Notes: a model not told the origin generated them from the letters alone. A stretch of DNA of 64,000 nt from Aspidiotus rigidus (GCA_035079385.1 JAVHKY010000018.1:2914001-2978000); one strand, 5' to 3'; shown: positions 45,026 to 58,650, counted from the first letter of the stretch. Program-made: numbers and translations.

Positions 45026-48000
45026 AAGCAACAGCAAATTAAGTGACATTGTACTTCTGCAATGGCAACTAATTTTTTCTGATAAGGTGAACCAGAAATC
45101 TTTCTCCCATCGCTCACTTTATCCCCTCCGACATTCAGTCCAATCAATTTTGATTCGATTCTGAAATATTTTGATGGCCTTTAATTCTGTTTTATATCCC
45201 TCAATTTAACCCGAATTATTAGAAAGAAACATAAAATCATTTAGATGTGCTCCATCCACAACTTGATGATATTGAAGAGTGAGTTGCAGAGCGGAGTGGA
45301 GAAAGAAAGAGATATTTTTAAATGCTTATGGATGTAATAATATAACATCGTATAATATCGATATAATGCAGTAAGTTATATAAAAGTTATAATTACATAG
45401 TTGTATGCGAGTGGTATCACGATGAGAATCAAAGAACCTATCAGCCGTCACTCGTCCGTCTTCGACTTCTTCGAAATCAAAGTTGCCAATCAGCCATCTA
45501 CCAACGTTTTAAATATTGTTTGTTCTCTCATTTTCTCTGTTCTTGATTTATTTGTTCCCGATTTATATTAATCGAACGAGTACGCTCTCGGCTATCAAAT
45601 TAAATATCATCTTTTTCTTTGCTTAACTTTTCTCTGGTGTTTTCGTGCACGTACCTATGTAATCCTCGTATGCCCCGGTATCGAGAATTTCTTTCAGTTT
45701 ATGAATGCGTTCACTGATTATATTATAATATTTTAAATACCATACGTAGATCCGTAAAAGTAGTGCCTGGCAACCATCATCATAATTAAAACTATTTCTT
45801 CTGTTCTTTTAGGGTTTGTGCTGAATGTAATTTATAAGGATTACACGTATATTAGCATATTAACGAGCCGGCGCTGGGATGCAGAAATAAAAAATTTAAT
45901 GCACGATGGTCGTTGATGATAGTTACATAAATTACTATTTCGTATAACTTAGCTTCGAATGGGGAGATACGAATGTCTTGAAAAATGAGCAATCGAAATT
46001 ACCGGACGCCGAGCGTTGAAAATAAGAAATGGCGACTTCACGTGAGACGAGTAAGATAGAATCTACATCGTGACTGTAGTTTTAAATTATAGAGTGTAAC
46101 ATTCGTTTACCAGGTTTTCATTGGATGAAGTTCGGAATGAGTGCAATAAGAGTATGGACGCGTTTCAATGACTATTATACGTTTGGGAAATAAATTGAGT
46201 AACGCTCGGCGTGGGCAGCTGATATTAGGCTATAGGAACAAATTTCTTCAGCCGCTATTGGAGGAACAATGAAAGAAATCTTATCATTTAGAAACTTCTT
46301 AGGAACCATAGGATTGCGACAGATTGAAGTTGAAATAATATTTATCGCAATTTATGACGTTTAATTGAAAGAACATAAGCAATATGGTTTCTTAAGCAGT
46401 TCTAGAGTTACAAAAAAGTTTCTGCAAGTAATGTAAATGAGAAAACCTTTGTAGCAGTAACCGAATTTGCACACAGAGTTGACTGAGAGATGTTATAGGA
46501 AACGTAGAAGAAAAGATTCCCTTATCGGTACAAATTATGTAGGTCGAAAGATCGCTTATATCCTCGTAACTCGAGGAATATGAGTTTTTCTCGAGTTCCT
46601 TTCCTCACATCTGTAATTCATAAGACGAAATTGGAAAATCAGAGGTCATTGCTCTCTCTGCAATGGCAGCGGGGAATCTGCAACCTCAGCTGTCTTCAAT
46701 CATCTGTCACGAATTACTTCCCTGAAATTTTAGGAAGTCCTGACAGTTCCCTCACTCTATGGGATTAGGTAACGTAATTTTTCTTAACTTCGAGCTGTGA
46801 TTTTTGAAAGTCCCTGCTTCATGAGGATTTAAATTGAACATCGCCCCTGATGATATCAAGTCTTGATGCTTGTAATTTTTTCGGAAGGTCTTTGATGACG
46901 CACTCATGACGTCATTAAAGATAATAAAAATGGGGAACCAGTTTCTTATCGAATTGCATAGATGCATTGAAAGGATACCTCTTTCCGTTCCCAAGGGACC
47001 CCATGAGCTCAAGAGTCTCTAGGCCACTAAGGATCCCACCCTTCTGGAAGGAATACCTCCCTTTTCGTTGAAAAATGTTCGTCTTACAAGATGGGGCTTT
47101 AGGTATGTGGTCGTCCCAAGCTCTTGTGTTTCATTACATGGCTACTCGAAGGGAATGCCATACCGAGGGCTATTGAACAAAGTCACTACATATCTCCTGA
47201 TTACATTATCAAGAAGTGTAACGCTGTTGGAGGGGAATCGCAAATACAACTCTTACTCTAAAAAATGTCATTTCTCATGTTTTGAAATGTAAATTACGAG
47301 TCGATTGAAATTTCCTCGAATTGTTCGCATACACCTGCGATATGCGCGTAAAAGTATAATATCGCATATTTACGCCAACTCATTCTGGTAATATATTTCA
47401 CAAGACTGGGGCTTCCCCTATTTTTTATGTTACTTTTTTAATAGAGAAATACTCGACGACTAAGTTTTTTTTTTATTGGATAGCGGGCGCACGCCGCGAG
47501 TGAAAATAATACGAAAAAATTTATTACAAGAGTTGAATCAAAATACAATAGGAAAGTGACACGGTTCGGAGACGTGACGCGCGTCCGCGGCTGCTCGCGA
47601 TTGTACTTCAACGTGATAATATCATGGAAACAGAAAGTCCGCGAAACGCAACTTATTGATAACGTTACCACGAAGGACAGAGAGCAGATCCGCAGGGTGT
47701 ACGAGCACGAATTGGAAGAGGAGGAGGAACGTGTAGAGAGAGGCAAAAACGTAAAGCGTTATTGAGAGGCGCTGGGACCGCGGGACCAGAGCGCGACCGT
47801 TGTCGCGTTTTCAAAATATGATTAATTGCTTCGAAAAGTTCAATTGAAATTCACTGAAAAGTGTTAAAATATGTTTTCACGTAATAATTATAAGATGACA
47901 TCAGCGAAAACTACCCCATCGCGTGATTCTTGTTCCTGAAATCAAAACTCACTTTTCGAAGGGTTCCTGTTTCTGCGAATCTAGTCCGGATTTCCACGAC

Positions 48001-49028
48001 GACCCTGTGCATAAATAATTTTACGCGGAAGTCGAAATTTGCTCCACAGATTTGAATATTTTCGCGGCGTGTTTTTGCGTTCTTATACGCAATAATTGGT
48101 CGTATAATAGTACATTCGGAAAGTAAGAGTAATAGGGTCTTTTGCGAGAAAAAATCAATGTCATGGTTCCATTGTACCGAAATTTCTTGGGATAATACGA
48201 TTTTCATATAGGTTGGTTGAACTGAAGAGGAAGATGAGTGGATAAACTATAGAGCAATGGAATAATTCAAGTTACAAACTCCTAAAAGTAGTTGATAATT
48301 CTTTTCTAAATTATAAAATTTCAAAAAAAAAAAAAACTATGAGTAAGAACAAAGAAGAGCTACCTTGACGACAGTTCATATCAGGTACGGCCAATGAAGG
48401 GAGATGATGATGAAACAAAAAAGAAGCATTACTGCTCTTTTCAAGTGGGGTTTTAACCTCCTTTACTCTTACCGGGTTGAGAAAAATTTGGATGTATCAT
48501 ACTTTTCTTTTGTGAGCCGATTCTTGACTTTTTTTATTATTTATTTTACGAGCATCACTAAGGGCTATTTGCTCGATCGAAAAGGAGGTGGATTACAAAT
48601 TATATCATTAACTTAATGTTATAATTTAGGTGGTATAACAGGAAAGTTACATGTAACTGAAAAATTTGGTGGCTTGTAAGTAGGTCAAAGTTGAGTCTAT
48701 TGATTCAGAGTTGTCTTTTAAGGCAAGGTGAATGGAAGGAGGAATATCGAGGTAGATCGAGTGGGATAAAGAACCAGACAAGAGAAGAAATATTCCACTG
48801 TCAACTTATCTGGGCAACAATGAGGATATGATGGTGGGCCAAGATTTGCTAAAAGATAGGCGTGAGTCAGAGGTGTGTGTCCTATTCTCAAACGAGTTAA
48901 GATGACTTCTTCTCGTTTCGACTGTCTATAGGATGAGGACCACTTAGAGGGTTTGCTTTTGATTTTTCTTAGTTTGTTGTTTGTTAAATCTTCCCAGGAG
49001 CTGAACCAAAGTTGAGAAATTAAGGAAT
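45026..49028. other. No gene recognised
   Basis: A CpG-richer spot at 47500-47800 contains a 69-aa frame (47556-47765 plus) with an acidic coiled-coil-like end (EQIRRVYEHELEEEEERVER), which might be an exon but has no independent support. The word CTCTGCAATGGCAGCGGGG at about 46657 recurs exactly near 59444. Confidence 0.35.
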
Positions 49029-49030
49029 AA

Positions 49031-49680
49031 TAGAATATGGCTCCCTGGCTTATTTTGAGAAGCTTAGGAATACTGAGATTAAGAAACTAAAATCACTCCA
49101 AAGGACAGTATTAACAGGAATAATTTCAGCATACAGAACAGTATCTCATACAGCCGCACACGTTATAGCTGGAATAACCCTAATTGATTTGCAATTAAGC
49201 CAAACTAACAAAATAAAAACATTGAAAATTAAATTCAAAGAAAATAAAATAACGAAAAAAGAAATGGTAGAAAGCATAAATCAATAAGATTTAGATACAA
49301 TTAAAAATTGGCAGGAACAATATGAAAAAGAAAAGACAGGTAGGAGAACGGCTAAATTGATTCCAGACATAGGGATAAGACTTGAAAACAAGAAATTGAA
49401 ATCAAATTATTTTTTAACACAGTATTTGACGGGACATGGGAATTTTGCAACTTACCTCAAAAATTTCAATATTATAAATGATAGTCAATGCAGGGAATGC
49501 TTAAATTCTGATGATGATCCGGATCACACCTTTATAAAATGCAAAAATTTTGATCGTATCAGGGGGGATGCTAAAATAACTACAGTGGAATTGGGACAGT
49601 GCCTGCAGAACGGGGAATGCCACCAAAAATTGGATGGATATATAAGAAAGATATTAAAAACCAAAAAAGAAATCAAATAG
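49031..49680 (+). pseudogene. R1-type non-LTR retrotransposon, 3' end of ORF2
   Basis: Conceptual translation begins EYGSLAYFEKL and contains LQRTVLTGIISAYRTVSHTA, then AHVIAGITLIDLQ. These blocks typify the post-RT region of R1-clade elements. After one in-frame TAA (about 49287) it continues to YFLTQYLTGHGNFATYL and the zinc-knuckle C-x2-C (CREC), H (DPDHT) and C (FIKC). The true stop is at 49680. Everything upstream (endonuclease, RT core) is missing, as expected of 5' truncation during target-primed reverse transcription. Confidence 0.85.
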
Positions 49681-49698
49681 ACTGAGAGGAGAAGGAAG

Positions 49699-49761
49699 GA
49701 AAAAAAAAATAAAATAAAAAAATAAAATAAAAAAATAAAATAAAATAAAATAAAAATAAAA

Positions 49762-49792
<31 letters not shown>

Positions 49793-49855
49793 AATAAAAT
49801 AAAATAAATAAATAAATAAGATAATAAAATAAGTAAAATGAAATAAAAACAGAAG
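49699..49855 (+). repeat. A-rich (AAATAAAA)n tail of the R1-type fragment
   Basis: A-rich microsatellite starting 19 bases after the ORF2 stop, consistent with the 3' tail of the truncated element, possibly expanded since insertion. The long frames on the opposite strand across this block are low-complexity artefacts. Confidence 0.7.
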
Positions 49856-49879
49856 TCATACCCTCTTTCAATAGGTAGA

Positions 49880-50007
49880 GTTAAGTGTATAGTTATACAG
49901 TGTACTTCGAACTCGTCATGAGAGGGGTGGGGGAAAACGATGGTAAAACCCACCCAACTCTCATGACTAAATTTAATGTTTAAATTTAAATAGATAAAAA
50001 AAAAAAG

Positions 50008-50039
<32 letters not shown>

Positions 50040-51512
50040 CTTTTAGGTCTTTAGCCGGTGATAAAATGGAATCTGTTATTTTAGGAAGAAATGTAGCTTG
50101 TTTGGCTGCCTTATCTACTGAATCATGGGGAGGAAAGTCAATATGGCCAGGAATCCAAGCTAATGTGACTAGAGAGTTTATTAATTTAGTTGTATGGAGA
50201 ACCAAAAATATGCACTGGATTAAAGGGTTCATTGAGAAGGGGTCGGCTATAGCTTGTAGAGATGAGAGGGAGTCAGTCAAAAGGAGGTATTTTTATTCTG
50301 GTTGTAATTGAGCAATTCGAGACATAGAGGCAAGAATTCCATTTAATTCAGCTGTATACACCGACGCTGAATTTCGTAATCGGTAAGCTTCTATTTTGCC
50401 GTTAATGGAGAAAGCATATGACGTTTTGTGGTTATATTTTGAACCGTCTGAAAGACATAGAACGTAATTTGCAAATTCGTCTAAAAGTTTTGTAATATGA
50501 TGGCGATAAATTGAATTATTTGTTTTGGGAATTCCCGTAAGGTCTAATCGAATATCTGCAATAGAGAGAAGCCATGGAGGGGGGGGGGGGGGGTAGTCGT
50601 TATGATAGGAGGAATACCTGAGATTTTGAGCTTACGATCGAGGTATGTTACGGATATATTTTGTGGGATGGCGATTAAAGATCGGATTGATTTGGGAAAC
50701 TATAGATTTATAAATGGAGGAATGAGGAAATTGAGATATTGAAATGAGAAGGTTGGAAGAGAGAATGAATCGACGAACAGATAAAGGTGGTTCGGCTGCT
50801 TCTGCACATAGACTGATACTAGGACTTGTTCTAAAAGCTCCTAGTGCCAGCCTGAGAGATGAAGTCTGAACTGTATCTAAAAGAGCTAGGATCGATTTGT
50901 TGGCTAGATTATATATACAGACTCCATAGTCTAACTGGGACCTAATCAGACTCTTGTATAGATTGAGGAGCAATTGCCGCGGTTGCAGCCTAATCGTGGA
51001 CGGGAAAGATATTTCAAGGGATTCATTGACCGTAGGTATTTGGCTTTCAGTAATTTGATATGTTGAGTCCAAGTCAATTTTTTATCAAATGTGAGACCAA
51101 GGAATTTTATTGAATTACTTGTTTGAATTTGGAAATTTTAAAGAGAAAGACTTTTGTGAAATATAATTAAGGTTGTTTTGTTCGAAGAAAATTTGAAGCC
51201 ACGATTTGATGACCAAGTGGAAATTTTGTCCAAGGTATTTTGTAAAATTCTGTGGGCTCTTCTAGGGCTGGAAGAGCGAAGCGAGAGGCTGTAATCATCT
51301 GCGAAGAGTCTTTGGGATATCGGAAAGTTAGCGTTTAGAGGTAGATCGTTTATAGCAACCAGAAAGAGAAGAACGCTGAGTACTTCTTCTTGAGAGAGAC
51401 CATTTTCAATTTTATGATGGGAGGAGAGTTTGTTTTGTAGTCTAACTGAAATCGATCTATCTTGTACAAACTTTGAAGTATTTTTGGAAGATTTCCTCGG
51501 AGACCAAACGCG
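49880..51512 (-). pseudogene. I-type non-LTR retrotransposon remnant (RT and RNase H)
   Basis: Minus-strand order: RT motifs NGLSQEEVLSVLLFLVAIND (normally a PQGS-type box, mutated here) and FADDYSL (the YADD-type catalytic box), about 51440-51290. The thumb follows (LYKSLIRSQLDYGVCIYN, 51072-50632). RNase H then carries the acidic positions LSDGS, YTAELNGI and TDSLSSLQAI, and the WIPGH motif (about 50590-50090). Several stops and shifts interrupt it. RNase H after the RT points to the I superfamily. The 5' end is lost near 51512. It lies tail to tail with the R1-type fragment. A G run of about 15 at 50578-50592 is inserted in it. Confidence 0.8.
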
Positions 51513-54225
51513 TGAAGTTGGATTCTTGACTGAGATACAAAGTACCCTGGTTAGTCCATTGTCCCCTCTTCTTCAGTATGGTACATATTAGGAATCAAGA
51601 AGAAGCGATCAAGTTTCCCTGCATAGGGAACGAGACTGGCCCAACTCTCTATAGCGAGTTTAAATTTAGTCCATGGACTACTTCCTTATTCTTTTTCTCC
51701 TTCTACAAACTAGTTCAAAGAGGATGTCCGGACGCTTTGATGAATACCCAGAAACAGGGATGCGAATCCATGAAACAGAAAAAATAATTGAACTTAGCTC
51801 ACGGGGTTCAAGCGAGAATACGACGGGATAGCCATCCTATTTTCCAATAAACCAAATGTTAGCCCAAAGTTTGTAAGGTTCAGTTAAAAAACAAGATGGA
51901 TATCCATTTTACCTGCTCTCGAACTCCTTACTTCAGCGTTAATATCACATTTGAATGAGCTATTGAGATCAAAATTGTATTGATGAGTTGGCAAGACGCC
52001 CGGACTTTCGAGGTATTCTCGGTCCAAGTGTTTTCAAACACTCTGATTTCGATTCCGACCACACAGGTTAGTTCAAAGAAAAATGTTGATCGTTGGTTTA
52101 CATACAATGCACTACTTTTACTCAAATTCTCAAATCTATTTTCAAATTAGTATAGCAAAGTACCCAGACTCCTTATAAATGCTTGTTACTCTTCTTTTCT
52201 CTCTCCTCGTTTTTTTTTTCTTTTTTCATCACAAGCGAAAATTTTTGATATTTTTCAACTTTTATTTCGAGGGGTGAGGTAGGCTGTAAGTAGATTACTT
52301 CTTCAAAGTTGTTTCGAAATTTCCTTCCTTCGGCAGGCCGTTGAAATACTCACTAAATATCTTACGCGAGCGTTATCGGTATTTTGAAAAATAAGTACGT
52401 ATAATTCCGTTTAAGTGGGACAGTTTTTTCTTCTCTGTCGTCCCTGAGTACGGCGTATCTGTTGCGAGACCGTTGAAAAATTATCGTGTGTTAAGTGAAT
52501 TTCTTTTAAAAAGAGAAAAAAGAAAAGGTACCAGGAATCTAACCCGAAAAACACGAATCCGGTGTATCGTTGAAGTCCCTGGTGTGTCATTATACGGTTA
52601 TACGAGAGGCGATATCTTTTTTTCCCTTACGCGTTGATGATAATGTTAGTAGTGTAAATGGAGCGAGCGATTACTCAAAACTTTCACGCGCCGAACTTAT
52701 ATTATCTCGAATTTTTTTTTCTTTTTTTTTTTTTTCAAAAAGTATGAAAACTGTTTACAGTGTAGGCAGTTAAGCGTTTGAGGACAATATTTAAAATATT
52801 CAACTCCAATTTGGCAAATATTGTGCAAATACTAGGTTACCGTGTGTACTAATGTTTTTCATCCATTAGGAAAAATTGTCAGTCAACGGATTTATCGCCG
52901 ACTACATAAAAAAAAAAGAGGAAAACGCAGTTTATGGGTTGAATACTGGATGCTGTAGCTTTTCATTGATTCATTTATCATTTACAACACTCTTGTTCTT
53001 TTTAACCGTGTTTGTTTCTCTCGAACTCCAGCTATACTTTTTAATTACCCTTGGAAGTAAAATCATTAATTAAAGTTGAATTCATCAGTTCAGTTGTGTT
53101 CATTTAGGGAAAGAAGGTGAATTTTGCTGCTTTCCATTTATTTCATTTTATAGGTTTCATTAAAAAATTTCTTAAGTCCAACTCAATGGTCAAAATTTTT
53201 CGAAGTCTCCTCTCAATAGACATAGCTCGAAGATATAATTTTTTTAAGTCTCCGAGTTAGCTCAGAATTTTTACCTTCTTTGGGACCGCGCCTCATACCC
53301 TTCTTCATATATTGCTCTATGGTCAAAATTTTCTGAAGTAAGTTGCCCCACACCCCTCGAATCAACAAGTTTGGCTCTTCGAATGAAACCATCCCTGAGA
53401 GCTGAGGCAATGGCAATGGTCTGAGGTCGATAATAAAAAGCTGAGATCTAACTTATTTGTATAACAAACAATTGCATCAATATTTCATCTCATATACCTA
53501 ACCTTGAAACGTTATACACTTTGTGACGTCCTCATCTTGGTGAGGTCATTAACTTATGACATCATCTCAATCACCTCCAGTGACATCATCGCCTCTAACC
53601 ATGAATGCCTTTGCATTGTTCGCAACTGAGCTTGTACTCTACGCTCAAGCTTCTCTCGTAGCTTTCTTCCGTCTGTTCGTTGCTAGAGAAGGCTCAAATT
53701 TTTGTAAGTTCCTAAAGTAGGTCAAGGTTGATAACGTCATCAAGCGTTACAAAAAACAAGAGCGTTTTTCGAGACGATTTTCCCAGGAGTAGCCTCTGTC
53801 AAAAAATTTTTGGAAAAATTTCGCAAAACCGTGACGGTTTTTCCAAGAATAGTCCCGATTTTATAATATACAAAATTCTAGAAAAATCAGTATAACCAGA
53901 CCATTGCAATTTCCTAATGTATTTGTTTAGACCAAAACGCTAGAATTAAGAAACTCTGTCCTTCGTAATGTAGAGCCACCTCTAATAGTTCAAAATCATC
54001 TTTATGAAACATACTACTTGAAATTAGCGAAATTCTAGCTTCAAATATGCTCTCGAATGAAAATCACAATATTATTCTGATTCCTCTCCATTATCTACAA
54101 TCTTCATATCATCGAAAACAAAGTCCTAATTACCATAAAATAATGCTCCAAATCCTCAGCACCCGGCTATGATAAAATTCCTACAGTGATGTTATACACA
54201 CTTCAACCACAAGCAATCTCTCACT
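51513..54225. other. No gene recognised
   Basis: AT-rich noncoding DNA. 52340-52650 is somewhat CpG-richer and could be promoter-like, but no exon could be attached. Confidence 0.4.
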
Positions 54226-54392
54226 CCACCTCCCTCCTAAATAGAATCTACTCATCCATATTGTCAGATATTTGAAAACTAACAATCGTAATTCCCATTA
54301 TCAAACTAAACACTTAGAACCCTCACCAAAATTTTAGAAAAAATTTTTAACAAACGACTCATCAGGTTTTTAAAATTTAACAATCTCATAAA

Positions 54393-54612
54393 CAGAGACC
54401 GGATTTTTCGGCATTTTTGATGGAGATTTTCGGCACTAAAAATTCAGTTTTCGGCATTATTCGGCAATAACGAAAAAAGTACCATTTTTTTGCATTTTTT
54501 GAGTCATTTAATTCTAAAAATTATACATTTTCCTTCTAAAATTCGGCAAAAACGACGATTTCGGCATTTATTTTTTACTTTTTCGGCATTTTGCCGAGAA
54601 ATCCGGTCTCTG
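54393..54612. mobile_element. Non-autonomous hAT element, 220 bp, with 8-bp TSD
   Basis: Termini CAGAGACCGG...CCGGTCTCTG, inverted over about 21 bp with one mismatch. They are flanked by identical 8-bp duplications CTCATAAA (54385-54392 and 54613-54620). Removing one duplication plus the element restores the RT reading (NNLI | NNSQYEF) of the host retrotransposon. The interior has about seven TTTCGGCAT-like words in both orientations, reminiscent of subterminal transposase-binding repeats. Confidence 0.9.
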
Positions 54613-54867
54613 CTCATAAACAATTCCCAATATGAATTCCATAGAAGCCAGTCTACAACCATGGACTTGGCCGAACTTGATGCCCTCACCTATTAAACAA
54701 ACTCCAATAAATCAAGCCTATTTGCAATTTTTTTCGATTTAGAAAACGCTTTCCCGAGGGTCTGGCAACACCACATCTTCCTCACTCTCCACAAATATAG
54801 TTTTCGCGATCTGTTTTCACAAGTTTTAAAAAAATATCGATAAAACCCCACGAAAGACACAATACTT

Positions 54868-55028
54868 ACGTTCGGGGATAATATTGGAGGAGGGGAGGGA
54901 GAGGGTGCACTTAAATGAAAAATTCGAGCGAAAAATTTGACCACCGCGTCGGGATCCGAACCCGAGACCCTTCCCTTGCCGGGTGACTGCTCTACCGCTA
55001 AGCGAACACCCCCTCCGCTATAGTAAGA
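54868..55028 (-). mobile_element. tRNA-derived SINE head
   Basis: On the minus strand, a pol III A-box-like word TAGCGGTAGAGC (55000-54989) is followed 26 bases later by a B box GGTTCGGATCC (54962-54952) within a T-arm-like CGGGTTCGGATCCCG. The acceptor stem does not pair, so this is not a working tRNA gene. It sits inside the RT domain of the I-type remnant. The element borders are uncertain. Confidence 0.65.
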
Positions 55029-56894
55029 GTATCAAATCAACTCTCTTCTGTTCAAACTCGTTCCAATTGAGTCCTACAAGGGTCACCCCTCAGTGGAATA
55101 CATTTTATGATCACAATAAATTACATCTTTAGTTACATCGCTTTTCATATGAAACAATCAACTTCGTACACACAGAATCCTACAAAATCCCATCTTGATC
55201 ATCCTTGACTGGTTATCATACCGCGGATTTCCAATATCTTCCTCCAAGTCCTGTATCTTGATTTTCGACAAAAAACGTGCTAAAACCCCATTTACTTCCC
55301 TCCTCCTCAACTTCATCCCTGTTAATGACACAGTAAAAGTCCTCGGCCTCTGCTTTCACTTCAAATACTCACGGCTACCGCGTATTAAAGAAATTAAAGC
55401 CGAATGTCTTAGAATACGTATCCCGTCCTTCCACCGGTTGCGACCTCTGCCATACCCTAGTCCGATCTATCCTAGATTATGGATCACCTATTATGGACTC
55501 GCACCCTCACTACATCTCTCACTTCTAGACACAGTTTAAAATTTCGTCCTAGCAATTACACGGCCGTTTTTTGCACTAGCGGTGCTCTAAATCTAGCCAC
55601 CGAATCAGGTTATCCACCTCTACATTTTTGTGGACTTCACTTGACTACCAGTCTCCTCACCTCTGCCTCATAACTTTCTCAAACCACAGTTTACAACATT
55701 CTCTTTAATTCCAGCCCAAATTGTCCTTAACACGATACTCTCAACGACATGCTCTACTTCCTTACCTATTCCCTTCACAAAAAAATTCACATTCATTGCC
55801 TAGTCCCCATATTTTGTAGGTCATCCCCTTGGGCCTTATCTACATCTAAAATAAAATATAAACTATGTCAACTACCCAAAAAATCCACCATTAACCTCGC
55901 AATGTACCGCTCTCGCTCTTTCTTTTTAGAAATATTTGACTTTTTTCCCAACACTGCGCTGCGTTTTACAGATGTACCAAAAATCGAAAACCAAGCCAGT
56001 AAAGTGTTTTCAATTGCGGCAGCAAAATCTCTTCTCATCGACTCCGCAACTCCGTATCAAGAAATACGAGCCATCTTTCAATGCTTAGAAATACTAACCC
56101 TTCTTTTCCCACCAAACGGCACTTTTCTGATCGCCACTGACTTTTCGTCCGCTTTAACTGCAAGTTACAATGTACACTCTACACACCCACTTGTCTTACA
56201 CATCCATTCTGTCCCCATAACCCTGCCATCCATTACCTTGGGTCCCCAGCCATACGGGGTTCCAAGGTAATGAAGAAGACAATTCAACTGCAAACACTGC
56301 CACAAAACTTCCACGAAACAACACTCGTCTTCTTGCCACTAAAAATGATCTCACCCATACTATACACCTTAAAATTACGAAAAAATGAATCACACTCTGG
56401 CAAAATCAAATCTCATCAAACAAATTAGCCCAATTAAAAACATTACCATTTGCGTGGCGGGTTTACCGTCACAAAATTGTATAATTTAACGACTCCAACG
56501 TAGCACCTCGCCCGGCCTTCTAACCTGATACGGCCAGAAGGATCGCCCCCACCCAAACCCTCTCGGGCCCACATCGACGACTGGGTGATAATATAGGGAA
56601 GCTAGTTTAGTGTCACGGTAGATAAGTTTTTTCCCTGAAAGTGTGTGCGGAGGAACGAAATACAATCTATGTTACACGTCTCCGAATTGGTCACGCACGA
56701 CTCACAAACGCTCACCCCTTTCCTGCTCTCATGTGAACATTGTAGTCTCGACTCCCCAATCACAGTCACCTACATTTCGCTGCCCATCTTTAGCTTTTCT
56801 TCGCCACACTTACCAAATTTAATCATCCATATCAAAACAACTCTCGCCGCGCCGATGACCTTCCATCTATCCAAAACATCACATTTTATCTAAA

Positions 56895-58540
56895 AGCAGC
56901 AAAATATATTGAACGTATCTAAAATCGATTCACTATCAACCCAAAGTGCAGTTCAGTATCATTAATTCTTATGAAAATCATGTATTCCTAATTTATTCAC
57001 TCCTCATTCATGCGTGACCCTCTCAAATACTAAAATTCGAAGAACTATTTTTTGAAAAAATACCAACCGGAGGGAGGAATTTTTACCTTTACTCTACTCG
57101 GTTCAAAGTCTCAGAAATCGCTCATTTTGCGGAAAAATTTTAAATATATGTACTTCGTCGTTGGCTTTCATTTCTCCGATATTTTTGCGCGATCGAGCTT
57201 TCTCCCGAATGAATTTTTCCCGTCGTACCATCATTACGTTGCAACATTACTCAAAAGAAGAAAATAGCGTCCTACGTTATCGACACTGACAGAAGCAGTC
57301 TTCATTCGAGAAGAATGATAAAAAGTTATTTAATCAGTTTTTCCAATTTAATCGCTATTACGAGGTTTCTCGCGTCTTCCTTTTCATTTTATATCCTAAA
57401 TATTTTTTCCCTTCTTCGCCGTCGTCACATCTTTTCTTTCTCGCACCTATCATTTTTAATTATGCGATCACAAAGAGAGTATAAAACGAAGAAAGTTTTT
57501 GGTGCGCGCGAATTAAACTTTTATTATTATTATCATCATTCTCTTTTGTTTGTCGTTTATTAAGCTGGCGAAAGAAGACCGCTGTTCGAAGGTTGTCTCT
57601 CGTCTTCGACATCAGTCTTTTCTTATAGTTTATTTCCAAACCGGCTCTTTCGCATTCTTCTTCTTTTCTTTTGCTCTTGTTAATTAGAAAAACTGCCGCC
57701 GTTTCTTTGGCTCGTTGCACCTCCGCAATTTTCCATCGTCAAAAAGATTTTCGTCATTTTAGCGGCACCTTCGTTAGTCACTTTTCGAATGGTTGTACGA
57801 ATTAAAACTCATTATTATTCGATAAAGTGTACGGGTAATAACGAGTTTGAAAAGATTTACGTACAGACGAAATATATAGGAAAGACGAACGTCGAAACAA
57901 TGCCGACGTAGAGCTGAAGAAAACAACTTGGGCCCACTCTTCGATGCCAAATACGGAGCTCATTCGAACCAATTTTCTTGATAAGTTTCCCAGTCTCCGA
58001 TAAAGTTAGAACAAAGTTGCTGTACGCGTATTTTTTTTCTCACAGACGAAAACAGTTTCGTCGATGTTTATAAAATTAATCTCGCAAACTAAAAGTTTAT
58101 CGCAATTAGTCGATATACTAAAAACGTTTTAATGCGTGTATACCTCTAACTTTGTTTTATATATGAATGAAGCGCACAAGGCATATCTTTAAAACTCCTA
58201 GTGTGGGTGTTTTCAAACTAAGATTTACCTCCATCTTTTTTGTGAATTCGTGAAGTCGAATTCATGAATAAATTACGAAGCCTTATTACTGAGAAGAATC
58301 AACGGAAATCCTTTAGTTTTCATATGTTTGGCTCTTCAATCCATATATTTATTTCGCTTGCACGCCTTAAGTACGTCAACCATGCCCGTGTCATATACAT
58401 TGCAGATATTAAACTACATCTGTCATTATAAGATGAGAAATGAAGGAAGATACTGCAAAAAGAGTAGGTGAACTATGACTCTCGAAATCTGACGTATTAC
58501 TGACGAATAATAAGTTTCTCTCGAAGAAAAGCTCCACAAT
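56895..58540. other. No gene recognised
   Basis: AT-rich with a CpG-richer part at 57270-57800. The ORFs on both strands at 57315-57720 lack recognisable domains. Confidence 0.4.
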
Positions 58541-58545
58541 ACTCG

Positions 58546-58650
58546 AAAATGACGGCTTCCTTAACGAAGTTAAACGAGGAACGCAGGGAACCTGTTTTAT
58601 GATTCGAATGAGATTTGGTATTGAAAATTCAAGGAAGCCTAGATCATATA
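58546..58650. repeat. Dispersed repeat, copy 2 (partner at 9362)
   Basis: AAAATGACGGCTTCCTTAAC, GAGGAACGCAGGGAACCTGT and AATTCAAGGAAGCCTAGA words match 9362-9470. The segment leads straight into the 45-bp minisatellite. Confidence 0.7.

Larger units (their letters stand above)
54230..56890 (+). pseudogene. I-type non-LTR retrotransposon remnant with nested insertions
   Basis: Plus-strand translation, frame-shifting repeatedly, gives RT blocks LTKILEKIFNKRLIRFLKF, FAIFFDLENAFPRVWQHHI and VLQGSPLSGIHFMITINYI, then the post-RT block YPPLHFCGLHLTTS. RNase H blocks follow (FTDVPKIENQASKVFS, LIATDFSSALTA, WVPSHTGFQGNEE), then a C-terminal TRLRIGHARLTNAH and CEHC, as in I/Jockey-type ORF2. Its post-RT region resembles that of the 49880-51512 remnant (PPL-x-x-R/C-G/R blocks), so they are probably related families. 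It is interrupted by a hAT MITE and a SINE head. Confidence 0.75.

Noticed and set aside
49654..50280. 208-aa ORF on the minus strand
   Set aside because: The first ~80 residues are the end of the I-type RNase H, already annotated. The rest is F/Y/I-rich translation of the A/T-rich microsatellite.
54952..55000. A tRNA gene on the minus strand
   Set aside because: A- and B-box words are present, but the acceptor stem does not pair and the spacing is short. A tRNA-derived SINE fits better.
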